Shown piece by piece: positions 61,977-64,000 of a stretch of 64,000 bases of DNA (its first letter is position 1; every line of letters starts with the position of its first letter). A program made the translations under genes and the position numbers. The notes below the pieces were generated by a model. That model had not been told where the DNA came from. It saw only the letters and a list, made by a program, of their open reading frames with translations, and ran no database searches. This DNA comes from Diacronema lutheri (lineage: Eukaryota > Haptophyta > Pavlovophyceae > Pavlovales > Pavlovaceae), in the NCBI GenBank assembly GCA_019448385.1, contig JAGTXO010000006.1, positions 992,001 to 1,056,000 of the forward strand, in the 5' to 3' direction.

Positions 61977-62433
61977 GTATAGATGGTCAAGCCAAATCCG
62001 ATCAGGGGCACGATCGCGCCCCGAGTGCAGCGCGGGCCGTTCGGAAGGACGTCCTTGTGAGGGAGCTCTTCGCGTTTGGCGAGCGGGGGAGCACGACGCG
62101 CAGCGTTGCTGCGGCGGCGTGCGGGCGGCGAGCAGCGGTCGGGCTGCTCGCGACGAGGCCGGAGCAGACGGCGCCGTGGCCGCCGGCGCAGGTGACGCGC
62201 GCCGACGAGCCGTAGCGAGCGTCCGTGATCCGCACGGCGGTTGGAGCGGGCCGGCTGGTGCGGCGCGCTCGGCCACGGGTGGCGGCGTGCACGGTCGTGC
62301 CGCGCGCGGCACGCGTCGCCAGCCGCGCGCGACCTGGGCAGAGCCCGCAAAGCGTCGACCGCTGCGCGGCTCGGCCGTGCGTCAACGCCGGCCGCGCTTC
62401 GGCCCGCGCGCGCTGCCGCCGCCGGCACTGGCG
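61977..62433 (-). repeat. 457-bp repeat, Fanzor-linked copy B
   Basis: Reverse complement of 34540-34996, with no difference found by eye. On the minus strand it begins inside the last 17 codons of the Fanzor frame and runs about 405 bp past its stop. That is where TnpB/Fanzor elements encode their guide RNA and their right end. Beyond the end at 61977 the sequence is the KRI1 upstream region. Confidence 0.92.
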
Positions 62434-64000
62434 CTGGCAGCTCCGCGGGCGGGGGTGCGGGCGCGAGAGCCGCCGCCGCCACCGCCGCCGCGCCCGCCGC
62501 CGTCGTCGCCACCGCCGTCGCCGCCGCCGCCTCCCCCGCCGTCATCGTCGTCGTCGCCGCCGCCGCCTCCGTCGCCGTCGCCGTCGCCGTCGCCCTCGCC
62601 GCCGCCGCCGTCGCCGCTGCCATCGTCGTCGTCGTCGTCGTCGCCCTCGTCGTCGCCCTCGTCGTCGCCGTCGCACTCGTCGTCGCAGTCGTCGCCCTCG
62701 CCGTGCACCATGCGCTCCTCACGCTCCCACACCTCGCCGCGCGCCCACCAGGCGAGCACGAGGGCAAAGCGCTCAGGCGTCGACGTGGTGTCGCGCCCGG
62801 CCGCGTGCGCCGCCATGTCGTGCACGTCGTAGAAGATGTTGCGCGCGGCGTTGTAGTCGCGGTGCACGGGCTTCTTGCCGCCGTTGCACGCCGGGCAGAT
62901 GACGAGCGCGTGCACCGTGCGCGTGCCGCCCTTTGCCACGGGCAGGCGCGGGTTCTGCGCGAGCTCCGCGCCGCAGCGCTGCAGCCTGCCGCCCTTGGCG
63001 AGCCGCGGCATCGAGCAGTGCATCGACGTGTACGGCTCGGGCACGAAGACGGCCGCGACGCCGCGCCGCCGCAGCTCGCGCAGCAGCCCCACCTGGAAGG
63101 CGGGCGGCGCGCCCTTGGGCTGCGCGCCCTTGTGGTCGCGCAGCCACTTGCCCACGCACACGAGCAGCCGGTCGCGCGTCACGCCGTCGACACAGTGCGC
63201 CGCGATGAGCGCCTCGGCGACGCGCGCCGCGTTGGACCGCCCGCCGCTGTCGCGCCGCCAGCGCTCCTTCCGGCGCGCCGGCGCGTCGTACACGTGCTCG
63301 GCGGCGCGCTCGCGCACCCGCGCGCTCTCGCGGTGGAAGGCGATGTATTTGCCCGCGTCGAGCACCTTGGCGCTGTGCGCCTCGCCAAGCCGCGCCTCGT
63401 CCGCCTCCACGCTGAACTCCTCGCCGCGCCCGTCGGTGCGCACGCGCCGCCGCGCCGCGTTGGTCTTGGCCGTCTCGCGCGCAAAGCCCGCGGCGCGCGC
63501 GCGCGCGCGCTGCGTGAACTGCCGCCAGACGGCCGCCCGCCCGACGTGCGCAGAGTAGGTGGTGATGTTGCCCATGTTCGGGTCGGCCGCGACGACGACC
63601 GCCGCCTCGACGTCGATCGCCCGCCGCAGCTCGGAGCCGAGCGCGACGGCGATGCGCCCGTCCGGCCGGCGCCAGCGGTGCAGGACGCCCGAGCCGCCGG
63701 CCGGCGCCTGCGCCTTCGGCACGAGGACGGTCCCGACGGCGTGCACGGCGACGCCATCTGTCACCACCGACTTGACGGGCTGCCGGCCCGGGAGCGGCAC
63801 GCGCGGCAGCGGCGCGAGGCCAACCCACGAGCGCCGCGCGTGCCACGGCAGATCGGCCGGCGGCCGCTCGCGCCCGGCGTAGTCGAAGACGCGGTTGGAG
63901 ATGTCGAAGCGCGTCGCAAAGACCGCGTACCTGACGCGCACGTCCGACATCGGCGGGGTGTTGCCGTTTGTGCCTGTCCACTTGATCGGCTCGCCATCGT
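62382..64000 (-). CDS. Fanzor (eukaryotic TnpB-family) RNA-guided nuclease, 5' end beyond window
   Basis: The frame is open to the window edge, so the start is not seen. Counting from the Met at 63950, the RuvC-like core is complete: Asp in VVVAADPNMGNITTYSA (about 123), Glu in VFVPEPYTSMHC (305), a zinc knuckle with Cys at about 312, 326, 352 and 355 (ICPACNGG), and Asp in PVHRDYNAARNIFYD (365), the RDxNAAxN signature. Basic helices precede the core. After the core, TPERFALVLAWWARGEVWER leads to a 100-residue Asp/Gly run and a basic end (RGPKRGRR), possibly a nuclear signal. Fanzors use an RNA from the 3' end of their element to cut matching DNA. All catalytic residues are present, so the gene looks functional, subject to the missing 5' part. 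Confidence 0.87.
   Translation of the reverse strand, partial: DGEPIKWTGTNGNTPPMSDVRVRYAVFATRFDISNRVFDYAGRERPPADLPWHARRSWVGLAPLPRVPLPGRQPVKSVVTDGVAVHAVGTVLVPKAQAPAGGSGVLHRWRRPDGRIAVALGSELRRAIDVEAAVVVAADPNMGNITTYSAHVGRAAVWRQFTQRARARAAGFARETAKTNAARRRVRTDGRGEEFSVEADEARLGEAHSAKVLDAGKYIAFHRESARVRERAAEHVYDAPARRKERWRRDSGGRSNAARVAEALIAAHCVDGVTRDRLLVCVGKWLRDHKGAQPKGAPPAFQVGLLRELRRRGVAAVFVPEPYTSMHCSMPRLAKGGRLQRCGAELAQNPRLPVAKGGTRTVHALVICPACNGGKKPVHRDYNAARNIFYDVHDMAAHAAGRDTTSTPERFALVLAWWARGEVWEREERMVHGEGDDCDDECDGDDEGDDEGDDDDDDDGSGDGGGGEGDGDGDGDGGGGGDDDDDGGGGGGGDGGGDDGGGRGGGGGGGSRARTPARGAASASAGGGSARGPKRGRR

Larger units (their letters stand above)
61977..64000 (-). mobile_element. Fanzor-bearing element, left part outside the window
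   Basis: The unit comprises the Fanzor coding region and the 457-bp segment at its 3' end, cut off by the window edge at 64000. No transposase other than Fanzor and no terminal inverted repeats are visible in the part seen. The shared boundary with copy A, ending in CTATAC on the minus strand, is the best estimate of the right end. Confidence 0.65.

Noticed and set aside
62440-62700. Intron hypothesis for the Asp/Gly run of the Fanzor gene
   Set aside because: The frame is open throughout and I see no convincing donor and acceptor pair, though it cannot be fully excluded.

Overview
The window is nuclear DNA of a eukaryote: genes carry short spliceosomal introns, and RNA polymerase II, TFIIH, signal peptidase, importin and MRE11 genes are present. 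Base composition is extremely GC-rich, with long CpG tracts in introns. A nuclear gene for plastid ribosomal protein bL35 starts with a signal-peptide-like leader, which points to a secondary red-type plastid. A haptophyte alga is the most likely source (inference; no marker here settles the genus).

Layout. 1-15 kb: a 63-base poly-C run, a CDCA7-type zinc-finger gene, tRNA-Gly(CCC), an importin-11-like gene, an ORF fusing a SUI1 domain to ubiquitin-interacting motifs, a 1066-residue glycosyltransferase-like ORF, a coiled-coil protein and signal peptidase subunit SPC3. 15-27 kb: ETF-ubiquinone oxidoreductase, MRE11, TFIIH p44, plastid bL35, a cation-efflux transporter remnant, an F-box/Kelch protein, an RRM protein and a mitochondrial carrier. 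27-35 kb: one four-exon gene for a 2018-residue protein with nine Cys-rich modules joined to an ammonium-transporter-like membrane core. 35-48 kb: TLC-domain protein, STPGR protein, PUS7, dienelactone hydrolase, coiled-coil protein, nucleotidyltransferase-like protein, ENY2 and a P4-ATPase. 48-64 kb: RPB1 with a highly regular CTD, a secreted protein, a DTW protein, a tandem-UBC protein, an STI1-like protein, KRI1, and at the right edge a Fanzor (eukaryotic TnpB) nuclease gene.

Two things stand out. First, the Fanzor gene ends inside a 457-bp segment whose apparently identical inverted copy lies 27 kb away, at the 3' end of the TLC gene. This looks like a mobile right end and may encode the Fanzor guide RNA. 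Second, the Cys-module/ammonium-transporter fusion lacks one of the two conserved pore histidines and resembles a surface sensor more than a plain transporter.

Genes are tightly packed. Eight divergent pairs have 14-143 bp between start codons (one partner is doubtful in two of them), and several convergent pairs have under 200 bp between stops. About two thirds of the modelled introns begin GTGCG and end in CAG. Start codons and splice sites were placed by reading frame, family alignment and phase, without transcript data.
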